This document shows positions 43,368 to 52,846 of a stretch of DNA of 64,000 bases, in pieces. Within the stretch, counting starts at the first letter, position 1. Each line of letters begins with the position of its first letter. The notes beneath the pieces are model-generated. The model did no database searches. It worked only from the letters and a program-made list of their open reading frames with translations, and was not told where the DNA came from. This DNA comes from an uncultured Caryophanales bacterium (GTDB lineage: Bacteria > Bacillota_I > Bacilli_A > RF39 > UBA660). The position numbers and the translations under genes are program-made. Location: the NCBI GenBank assembly GCA_946628045.1, contig CAMOVZ010000005.1, forward strand, positions 31,870 to 95,869, read 5' to 3'.

Positions 43368-43688
43368 TTATATTTTTTTCTTTTTAATAAATATTTTAAT
43401 TATATAACTTAAGAAAAATATCATTATAATTACAAAAGCCCATTTAAGTATTATATTAAATAAACTACCATTTTCTGTATATCTATTAATAATACCAAAC
43501 ATACTCTCAGGTAAATACTTTCCTATAATGTTACTTACATCTCTTAGTCCTATATTATTTTTAATAAATGTTAAAATTCTAAGTGTTATATCAACAATAG
43601 CCATTAAAAATACAAATGATGAAAATCTTTTGAAAAACATTAAAACTAATACTATTAATATAATTAAAACTATTAAATCTATATACAT
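43368..43688 (-). CDS. Small integral membrane protein of unknown function
   Basis: 106 residues with three hydrophobic segments: about 3-19, 24-41 and 80-100. A polar loop (NNIGLRDVSNIIGKYLPESMFGIINRYTENG) lies between the second and third, and the C-terminus is Lys-rich (IKKKKI). Its ribosome site is GGAGTGG-like. No family recognised. It follows the LRR-transglutaminase gene by 45 bases and may share its transcript. Confidence 0.55.
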   Translation of the reverse strand: MYIDLIVLIILIVLVLMFFKRFSSFVFLMAIVDITLRILTFIKNNIGLRDVSNIIGKYLPESMFGIINRYTENGSLFNIILKWAFVIIMIFFLSYIIKIFIKKKKI

Positions 43689-43733
43689 ACAACCACTCCT
43701 ACTCTAATAATATTTTATCATAAAAATACTTAA

Positions 43734-45050
43734 TTACAATATTTTATTATCACTATTATTATCTTGACTTTCATTTTCAAACATACTATTTAAATTCTTT
43801 GAATTATTTAATCTATCCTTAGCAAAACTCATTAACATAGTAAATTGAGATGGCGCAATACTTTCTCCTATAGTAATATAACTTTGATGTTTCAATCCAT
43901 AATGATCTTTAGACATATCTTTTTCACTTAAAAGAAAATAATTTCTATCACGACCATTTTGATATCTATCTGCATCCCAAGTAACATCGCTATAATACCA
44001 GTTTTTATCAATAGAAACGAATAAAATTGAATGATTAGATTTAAAATCAGTAGCAGGCTTTTCTCCATTAATAGAGGCAAAGCCTTGTAGTTTTCTTTCG
44101 TCTTCTACCTTACCACCAAAACATGATATATCAAATGATGAAATACCTACAGTTTCTAATAGAAATTGCATTGTCTTTGTATAGCCTTCACATACACCAT
44201 CACCATAAATTAATGCATTATATGTACCATTAGCCCTACCAAATGAATCATGATTATCAAAACTATATTTAACATTGTCACACATCCATTGATAAATAAT
44301 TGCATATTTTTCTATATCACTATCTGAATTTTTAATATTTTCGGCAATAATTTTTCCAATTTTTTCATAAACTTTACTCATTTCATAGGCTGTATATGTA
44401 AGTTTAGTCTCACTACCAGTAATAACTTTTTCACTCCAATTAAATTTATGTAATAAATTATTTATTTCCTCTTTTGAATACCCATCGTTAGTAAATTTTT
44501 CCATTAATCTAGGATATAATAAAACATCTAAATCTAATCTAGAATATTTTTTAGAAAGTTCCACTACATTATCTAATAAATCATCTTTTTTATAATAATT
44601 ATTATTGTCATAAAAAGTAAATTCTTTCAACTCTGATAATTCATCAATACCACTTATAAATTCTAAATCTGGATTAGAAGATATTACTAATTTACGTAAT
44701 TTTTTATTATTAGATAAATCAACACGCTTAAGGCCCTTTTGTCCCTCAATAGTTAATTCCACTAAATTAGGATATAAATCAAGTATAGGTTTAATTAATT
44801 CATCTGTAATAGAATCAGCTAAATTAATATATAACTTTTTAACATTTTTAAATAGTGGTAAATATTGATATACTTCAGCATCAACTCTTAAACTAGTGAT
44901 CAAATCAAATTCACTTTCTAAAAAATTTTCAAATTTTGCTCCTTCACTTAATTTGCTAATTTCTTCAGGTTCAGGCATATTGTTATTTATATAAATTCTA
45001 TTAAGCTCACTTCTTATATTTTTTCCAATGTAATAAGGTAATTGTATCAT
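43734..45050 (-). CDS. LRR plus transglutaminase-like domain protein
   Basis: 438 residues, no signal peptide. Residues about 50-150 contain leucine-rich-repeat-like strands (NVKKLYINLADS, NLVELTIEGQ, KLRKLVISSNPDLEFISGI). Residues about 245-400 form a transglutaminase-like core: C287 in YGDGVCEGYTKTMQFLL, H340 in KSNHSILFVSID and D355 in WYYSDVTWDAD. The Cys-His-Asp order and the DGVCEGY motif are the classic pattern, so a protease or amide-bond enzyme is likely. How it meets substrates without an export signal is unclear. Confidence 0.72.
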   Translation of the reverse strand: MIQLPYYIGKNIRSELNRIYINNNMPEPEEISKLSEGAKFENFLESEFDLITSLRVDAEVYQYLPLFKNVKKLYINLADSITDELIKPILDLYPNLVELTIEGQKGLKRVDLSNNKKLRKLVISSNPDLEFISGIDELSELKEFTFYDNNNYYKKDDLLDNVVELSKKYSRLDLDVLLYPRLMEKFTNDGYSKEEINNLLHKFNWSEKVITGSETKLTYTAYEMSKVYEKIGKIIAENIKNSDSDIEKYAIIYQWMCDNVKYSFDNHDSFGRANGTYNALIYGDGVCEGYTKTMQFLLETVGISSFDISCFGGKVEDERKLQGFASINGEKPATDFKSNHSILFVSIDKNWYYSDVTWDADRYQNGRDRNYFLLSEKDMSKDHYGLKHQSYITIGESIAPSQFTMLMSFAKDRLNNSKNLNSMFENESQDNNSDNKIL

Positions 45051-45075
45051 TGTATCACTTCCATTATTATTATAA

Positions 45076-45101
45076 CAAAAAGAGTAGATTTAATCTACTC
45101 T
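45076..45101 (-). terminator. Intrinsic terminator after spoIVB
   Basis: AGAGTAGATT/AATCTACTCT arms, followed on the - strand by TTTTG; it overlaps the stop. Confidence 0.75.
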
Positions 45102-46060
45102 AATACTTTATCTCCTTCTTCTAACATTTTAGTTATAAATATACCATAACCTCTCTTTGTATTATCAACTATTACATAATTAACTACTCCTATTATTTTA
45201 TCATCTTGTATTATAGGAGACCCACTCATTCCTTGAACAATACCACCTGTCTTAGAAAGTAATCTCTTATCAGTAATCTCAAATAAAATATTTTTAGTAG
45301 AATTATCTTCATCAATACTTAATATATTTATATCAAAATCTTCTATATTATCATTATTAATAACTGTTCTAATACTAGCCTTACCTTTCTTAATAGAAGA
45401 AATATCTCCAACAGAAAGTATTTCTCTATTAGAATAATCTTCATCATATTTACCAAACAATCCTTTATTAGAATTAATATTAACACTACCTATATCTTCT
45501 GTTTTATCTATAATAGCTTTCTTTTCACCCGCAGTACCATTAACACTTTTCTTTATATTAGATACATTAGATGAATAAATAGAACCATCTTTTATCTCAA
45601 ATTTAGAATAACTCTTACTCTCAAGGATTTCATGCCCTAATGAACCAAACACTTTAGTTTCAGGATCAATATAAGAAAGAGTTCCAATACCATTAATAGT
45701 ATCTTTAACATATAAACCAGTTTTTAAAGAACTATCTTCTTCCTCTAAAACTATAGGTATTATTATTTCTTTACCGTTTCTTAAAACACTAAATTTATAT
45801 AATGAATCAGAATCTAAAATACTATTTAAACTAGTAATATTATTAATATCTACATCATTTATTTTTTTAATAATATCCCCTACTAAAAAGCCAGCATCTT
45901 CTCCTATATTTTTCCCATTAACAGGATAAAACCCCACTACATAAACACCATTAGAATGTACTTCTATACCTATAGTTTCACCTCCTACTATTACTTCATT
46001 TGAATAAGCAAACACATTTATAGGAAATAATAATAAAATTAAAAGAATAATTTTCTTCAT
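45095..46060 (-). CDS. spoIVB: SpoIVB peptidase (S55)
   Basis: 321 residues, compared with ~426 in B. subtilis. An N-terminal hydrophobic segment (residues 3-18) could be a signal or anchor. A PDZ-like domain lies at about 35-105 (GEDAGFLVGDIIKKINDVDI). The S55 protease follows: H143 in GSLGHEI, D264 in EITDKRLL and S279 in GGIVQGMSGSPIIQ. In sporulation SpoIVB is secreted from the forespore and cleaves SpoIVFA, releasing pro-sigma-K activation. It is monocistronic with its own terminator. Confidence 0.93.
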   Translation of the reverse strand: MKKIILLILLLFPINVFAYSNEVIVGGETIGIEVHSNGVYVVGFYPVNGKNIGEDAGFLVGDIIKKINDVDINNITSLNSILDSDSLYKFSVLRNGKEIIIPIVLEEEDSSLKTGLYVKDTINGIGTLSYIDPETKVFGSLGHEILESKSYSKFEIKDGSIYSSNVSNIKKSVNGTAGEKKAIIDKTEDIGSVNINSNKGLFGKYDEDYSNREILSVGDISSIKKGKASIRTVINNDNIEDFDINILSIDEDNSTKNILFEITDKRLLSKTGGIVQGMSGSPIIQDDKIIGVVNYVIVDNTKRGYGIFITKMLEEGDKVLE

Positions 46061-46107
46061 AAATACACCTCATAAATATAATTTCCATTATTCGACAATT
46101 TATACAT

Positions 46108-46134
46108 AAAAAAAGAAGATTATTCTTCTTTTAT
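46108..46134 (-). terminator. Intrinsic terminator after the tandem surface protein genes
   Basis: An AAAGAAGA/TCTTCTTT stem with a 4-nt loop, followed on the - strand by T residues; it overlaps the gene end. Confidence 0.75.
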
Positions 46135-47534
46135 TCAGCTATTCTAAATGCAGGACTTACCCATCCATTATCAGTAGATAGTGCACTGTTAGGTCTACCC
46201 GTTCCATCCTGAGTAAAGAAATTTCCAGACCATTGATAATATGGAGTACGTAACCAAGGCCAACACACATTTTCATCAATACTCTGTTCATGATTTGCTT
46301 TATATTTTACAGTCACTTTATAATTATCAGAAGTTGCTCCAATATGATTATAATAATCAAATTGTCTTGTCAAATCAGCTGCCATATCATATCCTTCTAT
46401 ATTAGACCCATATATTTCTTTCGGTGAAATTAAATATAATCTATCCTCTGTAGTAAAAATGCTCGAATCATCTTGTCCATAACCTGTAACAACTTTCGTA
46501 TCAATTATTTTATTTTTTAAATCATTAGGTAAAGCACTATATAAACCAGTCGTATTATAATTGATATTTTCTTTTTCAAAAATAGTTCCATTTAAATAAG
46601 CTCTTATATCACTATATTGCCAACTACCTTTAGCATAACCACCATTTACAGTAGAATGACCCCAACTTTCATTTCCTTCTGGATTATATCTATGTCGAAT
46701 AAGTCCTTCAGTAAACTCAATAACTAAACCACATGCACTTTGTGAAAAGTTAGAATTACTACATTCATTAGGTTTAGATAAATTTGCTATTCTAAGATTT
46801 GTATTTGTTTCATTGATACCATCAAAATCTAAATCAAGAGAAACATTTCTAGAAGTTCCTTCTTTCATATTATATAAAAGAATATCATCTTTATCACCTG
46901 TATTATATTCATTTACAATTTCATCCCAACTTGCAGTTCCAAAAAATGTAGGCCTTAGAATTGCTCTTTCATCTGCTTGTCCATATGTTATTTCATAATT
47001 AAATGTATATGAAATACCACCTTCAGGTACATTTGCTAAATCTTCGTTTGTCATTGAATCTAACACTTCTACTCTTATTCTATACTTTACTCTAGTTGGT
47101 TCATTAACAGCTTTCTTTAACAAATGATAATCATCAGGAATAGTTCCATCTGCATAAGTTACAGAATATTTAATATAACTTGGAAGCGCCGGAGTAACAT
47201 CATCATCTATTCCTACTATCATTGCATCAAGTGTTCCTCCATTCACCGCATCAATAGTAAACTCATAGAAATCACCTGGTAAGCTTAAATTAGCACTCCA
47301 AGTTAATACTGTATTTTTTTCTTCATAATCACTAACTACAGGAAGACTACCATTTACACTTCCCTCTGTTACTTTTATACTATCTTCATCCCAATAAACA
47401 CCCCAATTATTTTTCTTAATAATTGTATCTCCGTTTATTTTTAAAGTAGTTGAAAGTATAGCAAAACCGATACTTATTCCTAATAAAAGTATAATAAGTA
47501 AAAGTATTTTATTTCTTCGTCTTTTACTCTTCAT
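46131..47534 (-). CDS. Signal-anchored surface protein with DUF6273-like domain (tandem copy 1)
   Basis: 467 residues, start with a GGTGA ribosome site. The helix ends GFAILSTTLKINGDT and is followed by NNWGVYWDEDSIKVT and the PGDFYEFTIDAVNGGTLDAMI module. The C-terminal half has ACGLVIEF, SDIRAYLNGTIF, DRLYLISPKEIYG, WLRTPYY and VSPAFRIAE. It lies 12 bases after the gene at 47547-49001, with which it shares near-identical stretches over the N-terminal module, so the pair is a fairly recent tandem duplication. The C-terminal halves have diverged more. Confidence 0.72.
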   Translation of the reverse strand: MKSKRRRNKILLLIILLLGISIGFAILSTTLKINGDTIIKKNNWGVYWDEDSIKVTEGSVNGSLPVVSDYEEKNTVLTWSANLSLPGDFYEFTIDAVNGGTLDAMIVGIDDDVTPALPSYIKYSVTYADGTIPDDYHLLKKAVNEPTRVKYRIRVEVLDSMTNEDLANVPEGGISYTFNYEITYGQADERAILRPTFFGTASWDEIVNEYNTGDKDDILLYNMKEGTSRNVSLDLDFDGINETNTNLRIANLSKPNECSNSNFSQSACGLVIEFTEGLIRHRYNPEGNESWGHSTVNGGYAKGSWQYSDIRAYLNGTIFEKENINYNTTGLYSALPNDLKNKIIDTKVVTGYGQDDSSIFTTEDRLYLISPKEIYGSNIEGYDMAADLTRQFDYYNHIGATSDNYKVTVKYKANHEQSIDENVCWPWLRTPYYQWSGNFFTQDGTGRPNSALSTDNGWVSPAFRIAE

Positions 47535-47546
47535 AACATCACCTAT

Positions 47547-49001
47547 CTATTCAGCTATTCTAAATGCAGGACTTACTCCATGAGCATTAACAGAATATGT
47601 CCACCCAATATGTCCTCCTATTAAAACACGATAAAAACTACTATCATAACTTGGATTACAATAAGCTTCACGTAATGCCCAGAATCCTTTACTCCATTCA
47701 GGTGGTACTCCTTCCCAATCTTGTTGATCAGGATTTAACACCGGCTTACTAGCTTTATCCCAATGATCTTCATCCGCTTGAGCACCAATTACATCATAAT
47801 AATCTAATTGCCTAGATTTATCAAAATTTATATCATATTCTAAATCAGCATTAGCCACTTTATTTCCCCATACTTCTACAGGTGATAATAAATATATTTT
47901 ATCATTAACAAAAGAAGTATAAGTAGAACCAGCACGATTACTTGAAGATGATATTTTCGTAGTAATTATTTTATTTTTTAAATCACTAGGTAAAGAATCA
48001 AAGTAAGAAACACCACTATAATCAATTCCTTCTCTAGCATATATACCACCAGTTAAATATGCTCTCATATCAGACTTTTCATATCCACCCCAAGTACCTT
48101 CACCTTCATTATGAGCATAACTAGATTTATCATAATAATTCATCTTATGTGTAGTTACTAATTCAGCAAATTCTATAACAAAACCACATGCAGTTTGAGA
48201 ATAATCAGAGTTATTACATTCACTAGGTTTAGATAAATTTGCTATTCTAAGGTTTGCATCTGTTTCAGGTGTTCCATCATGGTCTAAATCTAATGTAATT
48301 TTTCTTTTTACATTATTCTCCATTGCATATACTAATGATCTTTCAGGATTACCATTATGATAAGCAGCTATTATTTCATTCCAACTAGCAGTTGAAAAGA
48401 AATTTTTATTTAATGCTGTTTCATCAGCTTGAGCAAATTGTATTTCATAACTAAATGTATATGAAATACCACCTTCAGGTATATTTGCTACATCTTCCCT
48501 TGTCATTGTATCTAATACTTCTACTCTTATTTTATATTTTTCGCGAGTAGGAATAATTGTATTACCATCCTTAGTTGCCTTTGGAAATACTTGTTTTTCT
48601 TCAGGAACAGTACCATCTGCATATGTTACAGAATATTTAATATAATTTGGAAGTTCAGGAGTTACTGATTCATCAATGTTTATAATCATTGCATCTAAAC
48701 TACCACTATTAACCGCATCAATAGTAAACTCATAGAAATCACCTGGTAAGCTTAAATTAGCACTCCAAGTTAATACTGTATTTTTTTCTTCATCATCACT
48801 AACTACAGGAATACTACTATCTACACTTCCATCTGTTACTTTTATACTATCCTTATCCCAATAAACACCCCAATTATTTTTTCTAATAATTGTATCTCCA
48901 TTTATTTTTAAAGTAGTTGAAAGCATAGCAAAACCAATACTTATACCAAGTATAAGTATTATTAGTAAAAGTATTTTATTTTTTCTTTTGCTACTCTTCA
49001 T
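47547..49001 (-). CDS. Signal-anchored surface protein with DUF6273-like domain (tandem copy 2)
   Basis: 484 residues from the ATG at 49001, which has a GGTGA ribosome site; the ATG at 49019 precedes that site. The common N-terminal helix (GFAMLSTTLKINGDT), module (NNWGVYWDKDSIKVT, PGDFYEFTIDAVNSGSLDAMI) and C-terminal domain (SDMRAYLTGGIY, DKIYLLSPVEVWG, VSPAFRIAE) are present. It is the first gene of the tandem pair. As with its paralogues there is no LPxTG. A structural or matrix role is possible but unproven. Confidence 0.72.
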   Translation of the reverse strand: MKSSKRKNKILLLIILILGISIGFAMLSTTLKINGDTIIRKNNWGVYWDKDSIKVTDGSVDSSIPVVSDDEEKNTVLTWSANLSLPGDFYEFTIDAVNSGSLDAMIINIDESVTPELPNYIKYSVTYADGTVPEEKQVFPKATKDGNTIIPTREKYKIRVEVLDTMTREDVANIPEGGISYTFSYEIQFAQADETALNKNFFSTASWNEIIAAYHNGNPERSLVYAMENNVKRKITLDLDHDGTPETDANLRIANLSKPSECNNSDYSQTACGFVIEFAELVTTHKMNYYDKSSYAHNEGEGTWGGYEKSDMRAYLTGGIYAREGIDYSGVSYFDSLPSDLKNKIITTKISSSSNRAGSTYTSFVNDKIYLLSPVEVWGNKVANADLEYDINFDKSRQLDYYDVIGAQADEDHWDKASKPVLNPDQQDWEGVPPEWSKGFWALREAYCNPSYDSSFYRVLIGGHIGWTYSVNAHGVSPAFRIAE

Positions 49002-49032
49002 ATTTTCACCTATTATCATTATAGCATAAATA

Positions 49033-49064
49033 CTAAAAAAATAAACAGATTTATCTGTTTATTT
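49033..49064 (-). terminator. Intrinsic terminator after the 49-residue gene
   Basis: AAATAAACAG/CTGTTTATTT (10 bp, 6-nt loop), followed on the - strand by T residues; it overlaps the stop codon. Confidence 0.75.
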
Positions 49065-49208
49065 TTCTTCAATTAATTTATTCATTTTATTCATAGTATC
49101 TACTTCCATATCCTTAATCATTTTAAATTTATTAGGATTTTTAATAAAATAAATAGCTCCTGCAATAGCAAGTCCACCTACTACTGCCATAGTAATAGTC
49201 ATTTTCAT
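49059..49208 (-). CDS. 49-residue single-pass membrane protein
   Basis: A short frame with a GAGGTGA ribosome site ahead of the ATG at 49208 and a terminator at its stop. A hydrophobic N-terminal helix (ITMAVVGGLAIAGAIYFI) is followed by a charged Met-rich helix (KFKMIKDMEVDTMNKMNKL). The shape recalls small YtxH-type proteins, but the similarity is too slight to name it. Confidence 0.55.
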   Translation of the reverse strand: MKMTITMAVVGGLAIAGAIYFIKNPNKFKMIKDMEVDTMNKMNKLIEEK

Positions 49209-49243
49209 AATATCACCTCTAATATTATTATGAATTAATAAAA

Positions 49244-51433
49244 CTATTTTATACCATTAATCAAATAATCTTTAATAGTAGTTCTTCTATTATCATCTCT
49301 ATCATTAATAGCTGCATATTTTAAAGCCTCAATATCACCTATTAAATATAACTTACTTTTACATCTAGTAACTGCAGTATATATAAGTTTTTGATATAAC
49401 ATCTTATTATAACCTTTAACTATAGGAATAATAACTACATCAAATTCACTACCTTGTGATTTATGAATACTAATAGAATAAGCTAATCTAAAATTACTAA
49501 AATTACTAGGAGTATATTTAACTACATTACCATCAAAATCTATATGAATCTCTTTCTTTTTATTGTTTTCTATTTTAGAAATAATCCCTATATCTCCATT
49601 ATATACATTATCATCAGGCATATTAGTAAGTTGTATTACTTTATCTCCTTCTCTAAATATAACCTCTCCTACTCTTATTTCATTTTTAGTATTAGATTTT
49701 TTATTAAATAATTCTTGTAATCTTGAATTAATTATATCTATTCCATTTATTCCTTTATACATAGGAACAAGTATTTGTAAATCATGATAATCTAAATCTT
49801 TATAAGTATTATAAACATCTATTATATTATTAATTACTTCACTATCTAAACATCTAATAAATGTAAGGTCATCTTTTATATTAAATATATCTTCATTAAT
49901 ATTTTTATTTCTAATATCATATGCAAGAGTAATTATATTACTTCCATTTTCTTGTCTATATTCATCTTTTAATTTAATAGTCTCCAACATCTTAGATTCT
50001 ATTAAATCATGTAACACATCACCTGGTCCTACAGAAGGTAATTGATGATCATCTCCTACTATAATTATCTTACAATTAGCACTTAATCCCTTTAATAAAC
50101 TATCCATTAAATAAGTATCAATCATACTAGCTTCATCAATAATTACAAATTCTACTTTACTCTTATTATATTCATTGATTTGAAATTTATCTTGGTCTTT
50201 TTGCCATTTTAAAAATCTATGAATTGTACTACTAGGAAAAAGTGTTGCTTCACTCATTCTTTTAGCCGCTCTTCCAGTAGGAGCAAGCAAAGCTACTTTT
50301 TCATTTAATTTTTCATAACTCAATTTATTAATTAGTCTATATAATTCTAATATTGCTTTTATAATAGTAGTCTTACCAGTACCAGGTCCTCCAGTTATAA
50401 TTAAAAAATCATTTGAAATAGCCTTAATAATAGCTTCTTTTTGTATATCATTATATTTAATATTAAAAAACTTTTCTAATTCATTTATATTATCTTTTAT
50501 CTTCTTAATTGGTTTATTTTCTTTAGAATTTAACATTCTAAATCTCTTAACAATAAATACTTCAGCCTCATACATATCTTTTAAATAATACTTATCATCT
50601 TTAATTACTATTCTAGAATCTTTAACTAATTCATTTAATGCATATATAAAACTATCTTCTGTAATTGATGTATTTAATACTCTAGGAAGTAAATTTAATA
50701 ATTCTAAATAACTATAATATGAGTGACCATAAGTATTACTAATCTCATTCATAATATAAATAATAGAAGCTTTTATTCTAATTATAGAATCTTTTTCTAC
50801 TCCATTATTTAAAGCAATTAAATCTATCTTTTTAAATGTAATTTCACTTATATCAAAAATTAATCTATATATATCTTCTTCTATTATACTTTTAGTTTTA
50901 GTTTTATAAGTATTATAAATTAACATAGAATCTCTAGTATTAAATCCCAAATCACTTAAATACATAATTATTTCATAACTAGATTCATATTCTTTTAATT
51001 TTTCATGTAATATTTTCACATCTTTTTCTGTAACTTTAGGAATAAGTATTAAATTATCAGGATTATTTAATATTATATTTAATGTATCACTTCCTAATAC
51101 ATCAACAATAGCTTTTGCTTTTTTCTCTCCTATTCCTTTAAATAAACCACTAGTAAGAAACTCTATTATTGAATTTTTCTCTTCTGGTTTTACTCTTTCA
51201 TAACTATCTACTCTAAACTGTTCTCCATACTTCTCGTGATTTACAAGTTCCCCATAAAATATATAATTATCTATATTATTTAATTCATGAAAATAACCAG
51301 TAAAAGTAATACTTCTACCTATATAATCTGAAAGTAATTCATTATCAGTATCACTAACCTTAAAAATACCGATAACATAACCGGTATTATTTTCATAAAT
51401 ACTTTTAGAATAACTTCCTTTTATATAGGACAT
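49244..51433 (-). CDS. recD2: RecD2-type SF1B DNA helicase
   Basis: 729 residues. The N-terminal ~100 residues form an OB-like region, then helix-hairpin-helix type repeats (GLFKGIGEKKAKAIV), then the helicase: Walker A ITGGPGTGKTT (about 347-356), Walker B IIDEASMID, GDDHQLPSVGPGD, and the C-terminal YSISIHKSQGSEFD and YTAVTRCK motifs. This is the RecD2 (RecD-like, RecBC-independent) family, a 5'-3' helicase in DNA repair and replication fork maintenance. Confidence 0.93.
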   Translation of the reverse strand: MSYIKGSYSKSIYENNTGYVIGIFKVSDTDNELLSDYIGRSITFTGYFHELNNIDNYIFYGELVNHEKYGEQFRVDSYERVKPEEKNSIIEFLTSGLFKGIGEKKAKAIVDVLGSDTLNIILNNPDNLILIPKVTEKDVKILHEKLKEYESSYEIIMYLSDLGFNTRDSMLIYNTYKTKTKSIIEEDIYRLIFDISEITFKKIDLIALNNGVEKDSIIRIKASIIYIMNEISNTYGHSYYSYLELLNLLPRVLNTSITEDSFIYALNELVKDSRIVIKDDKYYLKDMYEAEVFIVKRFRMLNSKENKPIKKIKDNINELEKFFNIKYNDIQKEAIIKAISNDFLIITGGPGTGKTTIIKAILELYRLINKLSYEKLNEKVALLAPTGRAAKRMSEATLFPSSTIHRFLKWQKDQDKFQINEYNKSKVEFVIIDEASMIDTYLMDSLLKGLSANCKIIIVGDDHQLPSVGPGDVLHDLIESKMLETIKLKDEYRQENGSNIITLAYDIRNKNINEDIFNIKDDLTFIRCLDSEVINNIIDVYNTYKDLDYHDLQILVPMYKGINGIDIINSRLQELFNKKSNTKNEIRVGEVIFREGDKVIQLTNMPDDNVYNGDIGIISKIENNKKKEIHIDFDGNVVKYTPSNFSNFRLAYSISIHKSQGSEFDVVIIPIVKGYNKMLYQKLIYTAVTRCKSKLYLIGDIEALKYAAINDRDDNRRTTIKDYLINGIK

Positions 51434-51478
51434 AATATCACACCTTGTCTATAAATTATTATATCATAAGAATAATAA

Positions 51479-51503
51479 AATAGGAGTATTTTATACTCCT
51501 ATT
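51479..51503 (-). terminator. Intrinsic terminator after mtaB
   Basis: An 11-bp stem AATAGGAGTAT/ATACTCCTATT with a 3-nt loop, followed on the - strand by TTTATT; it overlaps the mtaB end. Confidence 0.75.
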
Positions 51504-52762
51504 ACATATGGATATTCTACACTCTTTATAGTTACTTTTACTATTTCATTATGAGGTAATTCTTTATTTATTTTAACATATAAAAAGTTTCCTGTATGAC
51601 CATAACTATATCCATCTTTAAACTCTTCTATTAATACTTCTACTTCTTTATTAATAAATTTTTTCATATAATCAATTTCTAATTCATGAGAGACTTCAAT
51701 TAAACGTCTAGCACGTTCCTTTTTAACTCCATTATCTAACTTGTTGTCCATTCTGGATGCTGCAGTACCACGTCTCTCACTATATGGAAATACATGTAAT
51801 TTAGAAAAACCAATTTTCTTGCATGTATCAATAGTCTTTTGAAATAATTCTTCACTTTCACCTGGGAATCCTACAATAACATCAGTACTAATAGCAATAT
51901 CAGGTCTTATAGATCTAATTTCTTCTATCTTTTTAAAGAAATAATCTAAATCATATTTTCTGTTCATAGCTTTTAATATCTCATCAGAACCAGCTTGTAT
52001 AGGTATATGTAAGTGATCTACTAATACTTTACTATTTCTTAGTACATCTAAAACATCTTCATTTAACTCAGTAGTCTCAATTGATGATATTCTAAGTCTT
52101 TCAAGTCCATCTATCTTAACTAATTTAGAAAGTAAATCAGCAAAACTAGTATCTAAATCTTCCCCAAAACTTCCAGTGTGAATTCCCGTTAATACTACTT
52201 CTTTATAACCATTTTTAACTAAATCTGTAATTTCTTTAATAACTTCACTTTCATTCTTACTTCTACATTTTCCTCTAACAAAAGGAATAATACAAAAAGT
52301 ACAGAAGTTATCACACCCATCTTGTATTTTAACAAAAGCACGAGTTCTACCAGGAAAATTATTAATATACATATCTTCAAATTCTTTTAAACGACCGGTA
52401 TATTGTAATCTCATAATCTCTTTATTTTTAAAATATTCATCAAGTAGTTCTACTATTCTAGATTTATCTTTATTACCAATTATTATATCAAGTCCATCAA
52501 TAGATACATCCGGATTAGCCGCAATAAAACATCCCATAGCTACAACACAAGCATTAGGATTTCTTCTAATAGCTTGTCTAATCATCTTTTTACTTTTAGA
52601 ATCACTTTGGTTTGTAACTGTACAAGTGTTAATGATATACACATCACATATATCATCAAAATCTTTTATCTCATAACCAGCTTTTTTAAGTTCATTAATT
52701 ACATATTCAGATTCATAAGTATTAACTTTACATCCTAAACTAAGTACACCAACACTTTTCAT
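51491..52762 (-). CDS. mtaB: tRNA t6A37 methylthiotransferase
   Basis: 423 residues. The N-terminal UPF0004 domain has LGCKVNTYESE, NTCTVTNQSDSKSKK and AMGCF, giving the three cysteines of the auxiliary cluster. The radical-SAM motif is DGCDNFCTFCIIPFVRG. A TRAM domain closes the protein. CKVN and the CxxxxxxxS/D pattern favour MtaB (t6A to ms2t6A) over MiaB and RimO. The ribosome site is AAGGAAG. Confidence 0.93.
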   Translation of the reverse strand: MKSVGVLSLGCKVNTYESEYVINELKKAGYEIKDFDDICDVYIINTCTVTNQSDSKSKKMIRQAIRRNPNACVVAMGCFIAANPDVSIDGLDIIIGNKDKSRIVELLDEYFKNKEIMRLQYTGRLKEFEDMYINNFPGRTRAFVKIQDGCDNFCTFCIIPFVRGKCRSKNESEVIKEITDLVKNGYKEVVLTGIHTGSFGEDLDTSFADLLSKLVKIDGLERLRISSIETTELNEDVLDVLRNSKVLVDHLHIPIQAGSDEILKAMNRKYDLDYFFKKIEEIRSIRPDIAISTDVIVGFPGESEELFQKTIDTCKKIGFSKLHVFPYSERRGTAASRMDNKLDNGVKKERARRLIEVSHELEIDYMKKFINKEVEVLIEEFKDGYSYGHTGNFLYVKINKELPHNEIVKVTIKSVEYPYVIGV

Positions 52763-52822
52763 AATAAAACTTCCTTTTCTAATTGCGTATAAATTATACC
52801 ATAAAAGATAAATAAACTCAAA

Positions 52823-52846
52823 TAAAAAAAGTGACTAAGTCACTTA
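52823..52846 (-). terminator. Intrinsic terminator after the acidic membrane protein gene
   Basis: An AAGTGAC/GTCACTT stem, followed on the - strand by seven T; it overlaps the gene end. Confidence 0.75.

Noticed and set aside
31967..49001. Sortase anchoring of the surface-protein family
   Set aside because: All visible C-termini end in plain sequence (for example VSPAFRIAE) with no LPxTG, hydrophobic tail or basic end.
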